Source: Cryptomeria japonica
Taxonomy: Eukaryota; Streptophyta; Pinopsida; Cupressales; Cupressaceae
Assembly (NCBI RefSeq): GCF_030272615.1
Contig: NW_026728926.1
Span: 227,501 to 250,000, forward strand
Direction: 5' to 3'
Length of the DNA: 22,500 nucleotides
Part shown: one piece after another, positions 1-8,269 of the stretch
Position numbering within the stretch: position 1 is the stretch's first letter
Layout of the letters: each line of letters opens with the position of its first letter
Position numbers and translations under genes: made by a program
Notes under the pieces: generated by a model
Database searches by the model: none
The model's input: only the letters and a program-made list of their open reading frames with translations
What the model was told of the DNA's origin: nothing

Positions 1-168
1 GGCTGGGTTTGCCCAGGGTGCGCTCCGAAGCGGGGTTACTGGAGCGCCCCCTCTTTTTTTGTCAGAGCGTTTGGTGGGGTTTCTCGCATTGGCTCTTCCC
101 AGGCCCGGTTGTTGGGTGCGCTCCCACCCTGGCGCGCGCGAAGTTGGAAGTTGGGTTAATTGCCCGGG
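1..168 (+). repeat. CTC(T)7GTC spacer module, copy 1 (cut by window start)
   Basis: This module runs from GGCTGGGTTTGCCC through CGAAGCGGGGTTACTGGAGCG and a CTCTTTTTTTGTC tract to GGGTTAATTGCCCGGG. Five copies exist in the window (here, 5104, 5572, 7455 and 7924). Function is unknown. Its right end carries the GAAGTTGGAAGTTGGGTTAATTG element that resembles the promoter-proximal sequence at 13-16 kb. Confidence 0.8.
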
Positions 169-232
169 CGCGCACCTTCGCCAGGGTGGGCACCTTGGTG
201 CGCACACCTTGGCTGGGCTGCGCACCAGGGCG

Positions 233-346
233 GGCTCAAGATGGCACCAGCATTCCCTTTTTCTCACTATCTTTCAAAACGGAAATTTTAAAATCTCGTT
301 TTTTTTTTGCCTTTTATGGAAATTAGTGAAGGCATCGCATCAAAGG
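233..346 (+). repeat. T-tract module 1
   Basis: This AT-rich module of about 114 bp in GC-rich surroundings runs from GGCTCAAGATGGCACC through a T run, TATCTTTCAAAACGGAAATTTTAAAATC, a second T run of about 10, then GCCTTTTATGGAAATTAGTGAAGGC and GCATCAAAGG. TGCCTT and AAGGCA can pair as a short stem around the GGAAATTAGTG loop. This copy has ATGG instead of CTGG and GCATCG instead of GCAGCG, variants shared with the copies at 5804 and 8156. Confidence 0.88.
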
Positions 347-1334
347 TGCGCACCTCGCTGCCCACCTTGGTGTGCTCCGAGGTGCCCACCACGGTGCGCA
401 ACGCCGGTGCGAACCCGGGAGCGCCCCGATGTGTGCTCCAAGGTGCGGCGTGCACGAAGTCGGACCCCGGTTTGCCCCGGGTGCGCACCTCGCGTGCACC
501 TTGGTGCGCACACCTTGGCTGGGTTGCGCGGCCTGGTGGGCACCATGGTGCGCACCAAGGAGCGCTCCGAAGTGTGCTCCAAGGTGCGGCGTGCACGAAG
601 TCGGAGCCCGGTTTGCCCCGGGTACGCACCTCGCGTGCACCTTCGCCGGGGTGGGCACCTCGGCTGGGTTGCGCGCCCTGGTGCGCACCAAGGAGCGCTC
701 CGAAGTGTGCTCCAAGGTGCGGCGTGCACGAAGTCGGAGCCCGGTTTGCCCCGGGTGCGCACCTTCGCCGCGGTGCGCACCATGGCGTGCACGAAGTCGG
801 AGCCCGGTTTGCCCCGGGTGCGCACCTCGCGTGCACCTTCGGCGGGGTTGCGCGCCCTGGTGGGCACCATGGTGCGCACCAAGGAGCGCTCCGAAGTGTG
901 CTCCAAGGTGCGGCGTGCACGAAGTCGGAGCCCGGTTTGCCCCGGGTGCGCACCTCGCGTGCACCTTCGGCGGGGTTGCGCGCCCTGGTGGGCACCATGG
1001 TGCGCACCAAGGAGCGCTCCGAAGTGTGCTCCAAGGTGCGGCGTGCACGAAGTCGGAGCCCGGTTTGCCCCGGGTGCGCACCTCGCGTGCACCTTCGCCG
1101 CGGTGGGCACCATGGCGTGCACGAAGTCGGAGCCCGGTTTGCCCCGGGTGCGCACCTCGCGTGCACCTTCGTCGGGGTGGGCACCTCGGCTGGGTTGCGC
1201 GCCCTGGTGCGCACCAAGGAGCGCTCCGAAGTGTGCTCCAAGGTGCGGCGTGCACGAAGTCGGAGCCCGGTTTGCCCCGGGTGCGCACCTCGCGTGCACC
1301 TTCGCCAGGGTGGGCACCTCGGTGCGCACACCTT
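347..1334 (+). repeat. GC-rich tandem modules around GGTGCGCACC
   Basis: These are imperfect tandem copies, about 60-145 bp apart, of a module containing CAAGGAGCGCTCCGAAGTG, TGCTCCAAGGTGCGGCG, TGCACGAAGTCGGAGCCC and GGTTTGCCCCGGGTGCGCACC. I count eight GAAGTCGGA(G/C)CCCGG cores here (about 456, 597, 730, 790, 917, 1047, 1120 and 1256). Long stop-free frames in several reading frames are a by-product of the GC-rich repeat and are not genes. Confidence 0.9.
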
Positions 1335-1386
1335 CTCAATGTTTTCTTGCCTTTTCTGGAAATTGGTGAAGGCAGCGCATCAAAGG
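1335..1386 (+). repeat. Short variant T-tract module (right half only)
   Basis: Only the GCCTTTTCTGGAAATTGGTGAAGGC stem region and GCATCAAAGG remain. The AAAACGGAAATTTTAAAATC half is missing. It recurs at 9258-9309. Confidence 0.8.
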
Positions 1387-2010
1387 TGCGCACCTCGGTG
1401 TGCTCCGAGGTGCGAACCCGAGAGCGCTCCGAGGTGCCCACGAAGTCGAAAGTCGGGTTAATTGCATTGTTTTCCCCGGGTGCGCTCCGAGGTGCGCAAC
1501 ATCGGCGCGCACCAAGGAGGGCTCCGAAGTGTGCTCCAAGGTGCGCACGATGGCGTGCACCTCTGGTGCGCACGATTCGGAGCTCGGTTTGACCGGGGTG
1601 CGCACACCTTGGCTGGGTTGCGCACCTTTTGTGCGCTCCAAGGTGCGCACGAAGTCGGAGCTCGGTTTGCCCCGGGTGCGCACCTTCGCCAGGGTGCGCA
1701 CCTTGATGCGCACGCCTTGGCTGGGCTGCGCACCTTGGTGGGCGCCATGGTGCGCACCTTTCGTGCGCTCCAAGGTGCGCACGAAGTCGGAGCTCGGTTT
1801 GCCCCGGGTGCGCACCTTGGTGGGCGCCATGGTGCACTCCGAGGTGCCCAAGATTGGTGCGCACCAAGGAGCGCTCCGAAGTGCGCTCCAAGGTGCGCGC
1901 GAAGTCGAAAGTTGGGTTAATTGTCCGGTTTGCCTCGGGTGCGCACCTTGCGTGCACCTTCGCCAGGGTGGGCGCCTTGGTGCGCACACCTTGGCTGGGC
2001 TGCGCACACC
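1387..2010 (+). repeat. Diverged GC-rich modules
   Basis: These are relatives of the 347-1334 modules with altered cores: GAAGTCGAAAGTCGGGTTAATTG (about 1442), GGAGCTCGGTTTG (about 1577, 1655 and 1788) and GAAGTCGAAAGTTGGGTTAATTG (about 1900). They are interspersed with GGTGCGCACC palindromes. I see no gene here. Confidence 0.82.
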
Positions 2011-2130
2011 TTGGCACCCGCGTTTCCTTCATTTTAAATTTTTTTTTTTTACAATCTCTCAAGTGGGAAATTCTATAATCTCAACTTTTTTTGCCTTTTC
2101 AGGAAACTTTTGAATGGAGCGCATCATTGG
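2011..2130 (+). repeat. Diverged T-tract module before the 5S block
   Basis: It keeps the order CACCCGCGTT, T run, TTTTGCCTTTTC-GGAAA, and GCGCATCA-(T/A)-GG, but the middle is changed and the AAGGC stem partner is lost (TTTTGAATGG). It recurs at 9934-10053. Confidence 0.72.
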
Positions 2131-2545
2131 TGCGCTCCGAAGTGTGCTCCAAAGCTCTCTCCAGCTGCGTGCACCTGCCCCGGCCGCGCACCCGGCCCCG
2201 CCCAGCTTCGCTCACCTGTCCCGGGCGTCTGGTGCGGAACCTTAGAGTAAGAAACATCACCGTGCACCTTGGCCAACGTGCGCGACTCGACCGAGCGCGC
2301 ACTGGCCGAGGTGCACACCGATTTCACCTGGGTGCGCGCGCAGCACCTCGGGCGCACCGGGGTGCGCGCACAACGCCCGGGTTGCACCGTGGCCTGTGTG
2401 CTCGGGGCGCCTCGGGTGCGCGCTCGGTGTCGCCCCCGCGCGCGCGGTAGTGCGGGCAGCGCACCCCGGCCCGGCCCGGCCCCGACGAGAACGCAAACGG
2501 GCAAAAGGTTTATTCAAATAGCATTGCGACGCCCGGCGAAAAACT
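2131..2545. other. GC-rich single-copy-like flank of 5S (3' side of 5S)
   Basis: This lies beyond the 3' end of the minus-strand 5S gene and shows no clear tandem structure within the unit. It contains scattered GTGCGC words and a CCCGGCCCGG-type run at about 2468-2482. A minus-strand AATAAA inside GGTTTATTC near 2510 has no supporting gene. No open reading frame here resembles a protein. It is repeated at 10054-10468. Confidence 0.6.
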
Positions 2546-2551
2546 AAAAAA
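2546..2551 (-). terminator. Pol III T-run terminator of 5S copy A
   Basis: Six A's on the plus strand are T6 on the minus strand, immediately after the 5S 3' end GTTGCACCC. A second T run (TTTTT) follows four bases later. This is the normal Pol III stop signal. Confidence 0.88.
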
Positions 2552-2669
2552 GGGTGCAACACCGGGACTTCCCGGGAGGTCACCCATCCCAGTACTACTC
2601 CGGCCCAAGCGCGCTTAACTGCGGAGTTCTGATGGGATCCGGTGCACTAACGCTGGTATGATCGCACCC
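2551..2669 (-). rRNA. 5S rRNA: 5S ribosomal RNA gene, copy A
   Basis: The minus strand starts GGGTGCGATCATACCAGC at 2669 and ends GTGTTGCACCC plus one T at 2551, a length of about 119 nt, which is standard for plant 5S. Helix I closes (GGGTGC with GCACCC). Box A (AGTTAAGCGCGCTTGG) begins exactly at nucleotide 50 and box C (GGGATGGGTGACCTCC) at nucleotide 80, as in functional 5S genes. A T run follows directly. The base before the start is C, as usual in plants, but no good TATA-like element lies near -28 (GCTAAGTAC only). The gene is antisense to all Pol I promoters in the window, so 5S is linked to 35S rDNA in inverted orientation. The GTTAGTGCACC and GCGCGCTTGGGCCGG variants look gymnosperm-like to me from recall. 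I see no damaging mutation. Confidence 0.97.
2576..2620 (-). promoter_or_regulatory. 5S internal control region (box A to box C), copy A
   Basis: Box A spans 2620-2606 and box C 2590-2576 on the minus strand, at canonical positions 50-64 and 80-94 of 5S. These are the TFIIIA/TFIIIC contact sequences known for 5S genes. Both look intact. Confidence 0.85.
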
Positions 2670-3065
2670 GTTATGAGCTTGTCGCAGTGTGTACTTAGCA
2701 AACCGCGACCCACGTGCGAATCCACCCCGGCCACCCACCCCCGTCGAGGTGCACACCCTCCCTCGCGAAGTGCGCCCCGTTCGCCAAGTGTGAGCCCTGC
2801 CCGGGTGCGCGCACCTTGCTAGGGCGTCGGGTGTGCACCCGGCCCGGCCTACGTGCGTGCACCTGGAGGGGGCGTCGTGTGCGTGCAGTGTCCCGTCTGC
2901 AACGCGGTGCCCACACACCACCTCGGGCGCAACGACCTGCGCTCACATGTGGGCCGAGTGCACCTTGGTGCATGTTCGGGGCGCCTCGGGTGCACGCTCG
3001 ATCTTGCCCCGGTGCACCAAGGCGCTCGGTTTGCCCCGGGTGCGCACTTGGTGCAAGGTGGGCAC
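2670..3065. other. 5' flank of 5S copy A, GC-rich
   Basis: It begins with the 5S upstream region (minus-strand GCTAAGTACACACTGCGAC) and continues as GC-rich sequence with scattered GGTGCACC and GTGCGCGCACC palindromes and GGTTTGCCCCGGGTGCGCAC (about 3028), so its far end is related to the GC-rich modules. No gene is seen. It is repeated at 10593-10988. Confidence 0.6.
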
Positions 3066-3460
3066 CCAAAATAGGGATCAAGCACCAAAACACAAGTTTC
3101 GGGATGCAAAATGGGACCCAAGGACCACAAATGCGTTCCAAGACCCATGATGGGTCCACGAGAACAAAAATGTGTTCCGAGACTTAATAAACAAATATTG
3201 GGTTTTAGGAGAAGAAACATGCTCTGATGCCCAAAACGAGAATCGACCCCGAAAAGGCCACAGGCCAAAAGTGGGATGCGAGACAAAAAAAAATGGGACC
3301 CGAGGACCAAAATTGGGTTCCCAGGTCGAAGACAGGGCAACCGGACAAGAAACGACCTCTAAGGCTCGAAATGAGTCCCGACGACTAAAACTTGACAAGA
3401 AGCACCCATCAGGCACCCAACTCGACACCCATGGGATGCCGACCCACCCGGGCTTCCACC
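3066..3460 (+). repeat. A-rich degenerate array (AAAATGGGACC-type)
   Basis: This is a purine-rich stretch with irregular recurrence of AAAATGGGACC, ACCAAAATTGGG, AAAAGTGGGATG and GGACCACAAATG, 30-60 bp apart. Composition shifts sharply from the neighbouring GC-rich and CACCC segments. No coding signal is seen. It is repeated at 10989-11383. Confidence 0.6.
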
Positions 3461-3924
3461 TAGCACACCTTGGCACCCACCCACCCTCGCACCCAACCTC
3501 GCACCCAACTTAGCACCTTTGAACCCACATTGGCACTCACCCTGACCCTGGCACCTTGGAACCCACATTGGCACTCACCTTGACCCTGGCACCCACCTTT
3601 GCACTCACCTTGGGACCCACCCTGGCTCCCACCTCGGCACCCACCCAGACACCCACCTTGGTTCCTTGGCACCCACCTTGGATCCTTGGCACCCACCCCG
3701 ACACCCACCTTGGCACGCAACTTGGCTACTTGCCACCCACCTTGGCTCCTTGACGCCCACCCCGACAACCACCCCGTGACCTACCCTGGCTAGGGTTGGT
3801 GCACACCCACCCTGGTGCCCACCTTGGCACCCACCCTATGACCCACCTTGGCACGCACCTTAGTACCCACCCCGTTACCCACCCTAGGACCCACCCCGTG
3901 ACCCACCTTGGCCAGGGTGGGTGC
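3461..3924 (+). repeat. CACCC minisatellite, copy A (truncated)
   Basis: This is a degenerate minisatellite of about 12-20 bp built from TTGGCACCCACC and CTGGCACC. The minus strand carries repeated GGGTGGG runs. It is cut at 3924 by the junction to T-tract/GC modules, whereas copy B continues for more than 1.1 kb. Confidence 0.88.
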
Positions 3925-3963
3925 CTTGGTGCGCACAACTTGCCTGGGCTGCACACCAGGGCG

Positions 3964-4083
3964 GGCTCAAGATGGCACCCGCGTTCCGTTTTTTTCACTA
4001 TCTTTCAAAACGGAAATTTTAAAATCTCATTTTTTTCTTTTTTTTGCCTTTTCTGGAAATTAGTGAAGGCAGCGCATCAAAGG
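3964..4083 (+). repeat. T-tract module 2
   Basis: A full module in which the second T run is broken by a C and is the longest of the set (TTTTTTCTTTTTTTT). It carries CTGG and GCAGCG variants. Confidence 0.87.
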
Positions 4084-4484
4084 TGCGCAATGCTGGTGCG
4101 AACCCGGGAGCGCTCCGATGTGTGCTCCAAGGTGCGGCGTGCACGAAGTCCGAGCCCGGTTTGCCCCGGGTGCGCACCTCGCGTGCACCTTCGCCGGGGT
4201 GAGCACCTTGGCTGGGTTGCGCGCCCTGGTGCGTACCAAGGAGCGCTCTGAAGTGTGCTCCAAGGTGCGGCGTGCACGAAGTCGGAGCCCGGTTTGCCCC
4301 GGGTGTGCACCTCGGGTGCGCACCTCGCGTGCACCTTCGCTGCGGTGGGCACCTTGGCTGGGTTGCGCGCCTTGGTGGGCACCATGCAGTGCACGAAGTC
4401 GGAGCCCGGTTTGCCCCGGGCGCGCACCTCCGCCAGGGTGGGCACCTTGGTGCGCACAACTTGCCTGGGCTGCGCATCAGGAAG
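4084..4484 (+). repeat. GC-rich modules
   Basis: Three GAAGTC(C/G)GAGCCCGG cores with flanking GGTGCGCACC palindromes. From about 4170 it matches about 6256 onward. A 13-bp duplication, CACCTCGGGTGCG, near 4308 is absent from the 6390 counterpart. Confidence 0.85.
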
Positions 4485-4597
4485 GGCTCAAGATGGCACC
4501 CGCGTTCCGTTTTTTTCACTATCTTTCAGAACGGAAATTTTAAAATATCGTTTTTTTTTGCCTTTTCTGGAAATTAGTGAAGGCAGCGCATCAAAGG
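4485..4597 (+). repeat. T-tract module 3
   Basis: A full module with variants GCATCAGGAAGGGCTC upstream, CAGAACGG for CAAAACGG, and AATATCG for AATCTCG. It shares CAGAACGG and AATATCG with the copy at 6558, as expected of sister copies. Confidence 0.87.
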
Positions 4598-4839
4598 TGC
4601 GCAACGCTGGTGCGAACCTGGGAGCGCTCCGATGTGTGCTCCAAGGTGCGGCGTGCACGAAGTCGGAGCCCGGTTTGCCTCGGGTGCGCCCTGGTGGGCA
4701 CCATGGTGCGCACCAAGGAGCGCTCCGAAGTGTGCTCCAAGGTGCGGCCTGCACGAAGTCGGAGCCCGGTTTGCCCCGGGTGTGCACCTCGGGTGGGCAC
4801 CTTGGTGCGCATGCCTTGCCTGGGCTGCGCACCAGGGCG
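4598..4839 (+). repeat. GC-rich modules
   Basis: Two cores. The second has the private variant GCGGCCTGCACG, shared only with about 7095, which marks the paired copies of the nested duplication. Confidence 0.83.
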
Positions 4840-4953
4840 GGCTCAAGATGGCACCCGCGTTCCTTTTTTTTCACTATCTTTCAAAACGGAAATTTTAAAA
4901 TCTCATTTTTTTTTGCCTTTTTCTGGAAATTAGTGAAGGCAGCGCATCAAAGG
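4840..4953 (+). repeat. T-tract module 4
   Basis: A full module with GCGTTCC followed by eight T's, and GCCTTTTTCTGG (one extra T). The sister copy is at 7191. Confidence 0.87.
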
Positions 4954-5103
4954 TGCGCACCTCGCTGCCCACCACGGTGCGCAACGCCGGTGGGCACCCG
5001 GGAGTGCTTCGAAGTGTGCTCCAAGGTGCTGCGTGCACGTTGTCGGAGCCCGGTTTGCCCCGGGTGCGCACCTCGCGTGCACCTTCGTCGGGGTGGGCAC
5101 CTT
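4954..5103 (+). repeat. GC-rich module, TGCACGTTGTCGG variant
   Basis: A single core in which GCACGAAGTCGG has become GCACGTTGTCGG. The sister copy is at 7305-7454. Confidence 0.8.
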
Positions 5104-5259
5104 GGCTTGGTTTGCCCCGGCTGCGCTCCGAAGCGGGGTTATTGGAGCGCCGCCTCTTTTTTTGTCGGAGCGTTTGGTGGGGTTTCTCGCATTGGCTCTT
5201 CCGAGGCCCGGTTGCCACCCTGGCGCGCACGAAGTCGGAAGTAGGGTTAATTGCCCGGG
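5104..5259 (+). repeat. CTC(T)7GTC spacer module, copy 2
   Basis: Variant with ATTGGAGCGCCGCC, TTCCGAGGCCC and a shortened right part (GTTGCCACCC), shared with the 7455 copy. It ends GTCGGAAGTAGGGTTAATTGC. Confidence 0.8.
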
Positions 5260-5308
5260 TGCGCACCTTTGCCAGGGTGGCACCTTACCTGGGCTGCGCA
5301 CCAGGGCG

Positions 5309-5422
5309 GGCTCAAGATGGCACGCGCGTTCCGTTTTTTTCACTATCTTTCAAAACGGAAATTTTAAAATCTCCTTTTTTTTTTGCCTTTTCTGGAAATT
5401 AGTGAAGGCAGCGCATCAAAGG
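5309..5422 (+). repeat. T-tract module 5
   Basis: A full module with GGCACGCGCGTTCC. The sister copy is at 7661. One base (G) is missing just upstream, near 5280, relative to the sister. Confidence 0.87.
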
Positions 5423-5571
5423 TGCGCACCTCGCTGCCCACCTTGGTGTGCTCTGAGGTGCGCACCCGGGAGCGCTACGAAGTGTGCTCCAAGGTGCGGC
5501 GTGCACGTTGTCGGAGCCCGGTTTGCCCCGGGTGCGCACCTCGCCTGCACCTTGGCCGGGGTGGGCACCTT
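5423..5571 (+). repeat. GC-rich module
   Basis: A single core with GAGCGCTACGAAG and GCACGTTGTCGG variants. The sister copy is at 7775-7923. Confidence 0.8.
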
Positions 5572-5739
5572 GGCTGGGTTTGCCCAGGGTGCGCTCCGAA
5601 GCGGGGTTACTGGAGCGCCCCCTCTTTTTTTGTCAGAGAGTTTGGTGGGGTTTCTCGCATTGGCTCTTCCCAGGCCCGGTTGTTGGGTGCGCTCCCACCC
5701 TGGCGCGCGCGAAGTTGGAAGTTGGGTTAATTGCCCGGG
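5572..5739 (+). repeat. CTC(T)7GTC spacer module, copy 3
   Basis: Matches 1-168 (offset 5571) and 7924-8091 (offset 2352), with GAGAGTTTGG for GAGCGTTTGG. Confidence 0.82.
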
Positions 5740-5803
5740 CGCGCACCTTCGCCAGGGTGGGCACCTTGGTGCGCAAACCTTGGCTGGGCTGCGCACCAGG
5801 GCG

Positions 5804-5917
5804 GGCTCAAGATGGCACTAGCATTCCCTTTTTCTCACTATCTTTCAAAACGGAAATTTTAAAATCTCGTTTTTTTTTTGCCTTTTATGGAAATTAGTGA
5901 AGGCATCGCATCAAAGG
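5804..5917 (+). repeat. T-tract module 6
   Basis: Sister of modules 1 and 10 (ATGG and GCATCG variants), with GCACTAGC for GCACCAGC. Confidence 0.87.
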
Positions 5918-6557
5918 TGCGCACCTCGCTGCCCACCTTGGTGTGCTCCGAGGTGCCCACCACGGTGCGCAACGCCGGTGCGAACCCGGGAGCACCCCGA
6001 TGTGTGCTCCAAGGTGCGGCGTGCACGAAGTCGGACCCCGGTTTGCCCCGGGTGCGCACCTCGCGTGCACCTTGGTGCGCACACCTTGGCTGGGTTGCGC
6101 GGCCTGGTGGGCACCATGGTGCGCACCAAGGAGCGCTCCGAAGTGTGCTCCAAGGTGCGGCGTGCACGAAGTCGGAGCCCGGTTTGCCCCGGGTGCGCAC
6201 CTTCGCCGCGGTGGGCACCATGGCGTGCACGAAGTCGGAGCCCGGTTTGCCCCGGGTGCGCACCTCGCGTGCACCTTCGCCGGGGTGGGCACCTCGGCTG
6301 GGTTGCGCGCCCTGGTGCGCACCAAGGAGCGCTCTGAAGTGTGCTCCAAGGTGCGGCGTGCACGAAGTCGGAGCCCGGTTTGCCCCGGGTGTGCACCTCG
6401 CGTGCACCTTCGCTGCGGTGGGCACCTTGGCTGGGTTGCGCGCCTTGGTGGGCACCATGCAGTGCACGAAGTCGGAGCCCGGTTTGCCCCGGGCGCGCAC
6501 CTCCGCCAGGGTGGGCACCTTGGTGCGCACAACTTGCCTGGGCTGCGCACCAGGAAG
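5918..6557 (+). repeat. GC-rich modules
   Basis: Follows 347 onward for about 280 bp, then switches near 6196 to the module order seen at about 760-800, so internal module number differs between otherwise close copies. Confidence 0.85.
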
Positions 6558-6670
6558 GGCTCAAGATGGCACCCGCGTTCCGTTTTTTTCACTATCTTTC
6601 AGAACGGAAATTTTAAAATATCGTTTTTTTTTGCCTTTTCTGGAAATTAGTGAAGGCAGCGCATCAAAGG
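6558..6670 (+). repeat. T-tract module 7
   Basis: Sister of module 3, sharing CAGAACGG and AATATCG. Confidence 0.87.
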
Positions 6671-7190
6671 TGCGCAACGCTGGTGCGAACCTGGGAGCGC
6701 TCCGATGTGTGCTCCAAGGTGCGGCGTGCACGAAGTCGGACCCCGGTTTGCCCCGGGTGCGCACCTCGCGTGCACCTTGGTGCGCACACCTTGGCTGGGT
6801 TGCGCGCCCTGGTGGGCACCATGGTGCGCACCAAGGAGCGCTCCGAAGTGTGCTCCAAGGTGCGGCGTGCACGAAGTCGGAGCCCGGTTTGCCCCGGGTG
6901 CGCACCTCGCGTGCACCTTCGCCGCGGTGGGCACCATGGCGTGCACGAAGTCGGAGCCCGGTTTGCCCCGGGTGCGCACCTCGCGTGCACCTTCGCCGGG
7001 GTGGGCACCTTAGTGTGCAGACCTTGGCTGGGTTGCGCGCCCTGGTGGGCACCATGGTGCGCACCAAGGAGCGCTCCGAAGTGTGCTCCAAGGTGCGGCC
7101 TGCACGAAGTCGGAGCCCGGTTTGCCCCGGGTGTGCACCTCGGGTGGGCACCTTGGTGCGCATGCCTTGCCTGGGCTGCGCACCAGGGCG
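6671..7190 (+). repeat. GC-rich modules
   Basis: Matches 4598 onward to about 6741, carries about 295 bp not present in the sister block, then resumes the match (4686 corresponds to about 7037). Confidence 0.84.
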
Positions 7191-7304
7191 GGCTCAAGAT
7201 GGCACCCGCGTTCCTTTTTTTTCACTATCTTTCAAAACGGAAATTTTAAAATCTCATTTTTTTTTGCCTTTTTCTGGAAATTAGTGAAGGCAGCGCATCA
7301 AAGG
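7191..7304 (+). repeat. T-tract module 8
   Basis: Sister of module 4 (GCCTTTTTCTGG). Confidence 0.87.
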
Positions 7305-7454
7305 TGCGCACCTCGCTGCCCACCACGGTGCGCAACGCCGGTGGGCACCCGGGAGTGCTTCGAAGTGTGCTCCAAGGTGCTGCGTGCACGTTGTCGGAGC
7401 CCGGTTTGCCCCGGGTGCGCACCTCGCGTGCACCTTCGTCGGGGTGGGCACCTT
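7305..7454 (+). repeat. GC-rich module, TGCACGTTGTCGG variant
   Basis: Sister of 4954-5103. GGCTGGGTTTG follows where the sister has GGCTTGGTTTG. Confidence 0.8.
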
Positions 7455-7610
7455 GGCTGGGTTTGCCCCGGCTGCGCTCCGAAGCGGGGTTATTGGAGCG
7501 CCGCCTCTTTTTTTGTCGGAGCGTTTGGTGGGGTTTCTCGCATTGGCTCTTCCGAGGCCCGGTTGCCACCCTGGCGTGCACGAAGTCGGAAGTAGGGTTA
7601 ATTGCCCGGG
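7455..7610 (+). repeat. CTC(T)7GTC spacer module, copy 4
   Basis: Sister of the 5104 copy, with GCGTGCACG for GCGCGCACG. Confidence 0.8.
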
Positions 7611-7660
7611 TGCGCACCTTTGCCAGGGTGGGCACCTTACCTGGGCTGCGCACCAGGGCG

Positions 7661-7774
7661 GGCTCAAGATGGCACGCGCGTTCCGTTTTTTTCACTATCT
7701 TTCAAAACGGAAATTTTAAAATCTCCTTTTTTTTTTGCCTTTTCTGGAAATTAGTGAAGGCAGCGCATCAAAGG
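7661..7774 (+). repeat. T-tract module 9
   Basis: Sister of module 5. Confidence 0.87.
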
Positions 7775-7923
7775 TGCGCACCTCGCTGCCCACCTTGGTG
7801 TGCTCTGAGGTGCGCACCCGGGAGCGCTACGAAGTGTGCTCCAAGGTGCGGCGTGCACGTTGTCGGAGCCCGGTTTGCCCCGGGTGCGCACCTCGCCTGC
7901 ACCTTGGCCGGGGTGGGCACCTT
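7775..7923 (+). repeat. GC-rich module
   Basis: Sister of 5423-5571. It ends where the second long-unit copy begins by homology with window base 1. Confidence 0.8.
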
Positions 7924-8091
7924 GGCTGGGTTTGCCCAGGGTGCGCTCCGAAGCGGGGTTACTGGAGCGCCCCCTCTTTTTTTGTCAGAGCGTTTGGTGG
8001 GGTTTCTCGCATTGGCTCTTCCCAGGCCCGGTTGTTGGGTGCGCTCCCACCCTGGCGCGCGCGAAGTTGGAAGTTGGGTTAATTGCCCGGG
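7924..8091 (+). repeat. CTC(T)7GTC spacer module, copy 5
   Basis: Matches 1-168 at offset 7923 with no difference noticed. Confidence 0.82.
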
Positions 8092-8155
8092 CGCGCACCT
8101 TCGCCAGGGTGGGCACCTTGGTGCGCACACCTTGGCTGGGCTACGCACCAGGGCG

Positions 8156-8269
8156 GGCTCAAGATGGCACCAGCATTCCCTTTTTCTCACTATCTTTCAA
8201 AACGGAAATTTTAAAATCTCGTTTTTTTTTTGCCTTTTATGGAAATTAGTGAAGGCATCGCATCAAAGG
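8156..8269 (+). repeat. T-tract module 10
   Basis: Copy of 233-346 in the second long unit. Confidence 0.87.

Larger units (their letters stand above)
1..7923 (+). repeat. Long IGS repeat unit, copy A (7923 bp, circularly permuted)
   Basis: The first 3924 bases recur at offset +7923 (1 matches 7924, 3924 matches 11847), so 1-7923 is one full period of a long direct repeat. It holds, in order, a T-tract module, GC-rich modules, an inverted 5S gene, an A-rich array, the start of a CACCC minisatellite, and then a nested duplicated block of GC-rich and T-tract modules. I noticed two substitutions between the copies (220 G versus 8143 A; 1172 T versus 9095 C). Such closeness implies recent unequal exchange, concerted evolution, or an assembly duplication. 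Whether further copies lie to the left cannot be seen. Confidence 0.93.

Noticed and set aside
323-2062. Long minus-strand open frame of 579 codons and similar long frames on both strands (also at 8246-9985 and 7304-9292)
   Set aside because: Several frames on both strands are open together over the same GC-rich repeat, the products are low-complexity Ala/Arg/Pro/Cys repeats, and frames shift between module copies. This is a stop-poor repeat, not a gene.
2500-2520. Minus-strand AATAAA as a polyadenylation signal
   Set aside because: No Pol II gene or coding sequence is nearby, and the hexamer occurs by chance in AT-rich sequence.
2551-2669. 5S sequence as part of a Cassandra-type TRIM retroelement
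   Set aside because: The 5S is full length with its own terminator, and I see no LTR ends, primer-binding site or target duplication around it.
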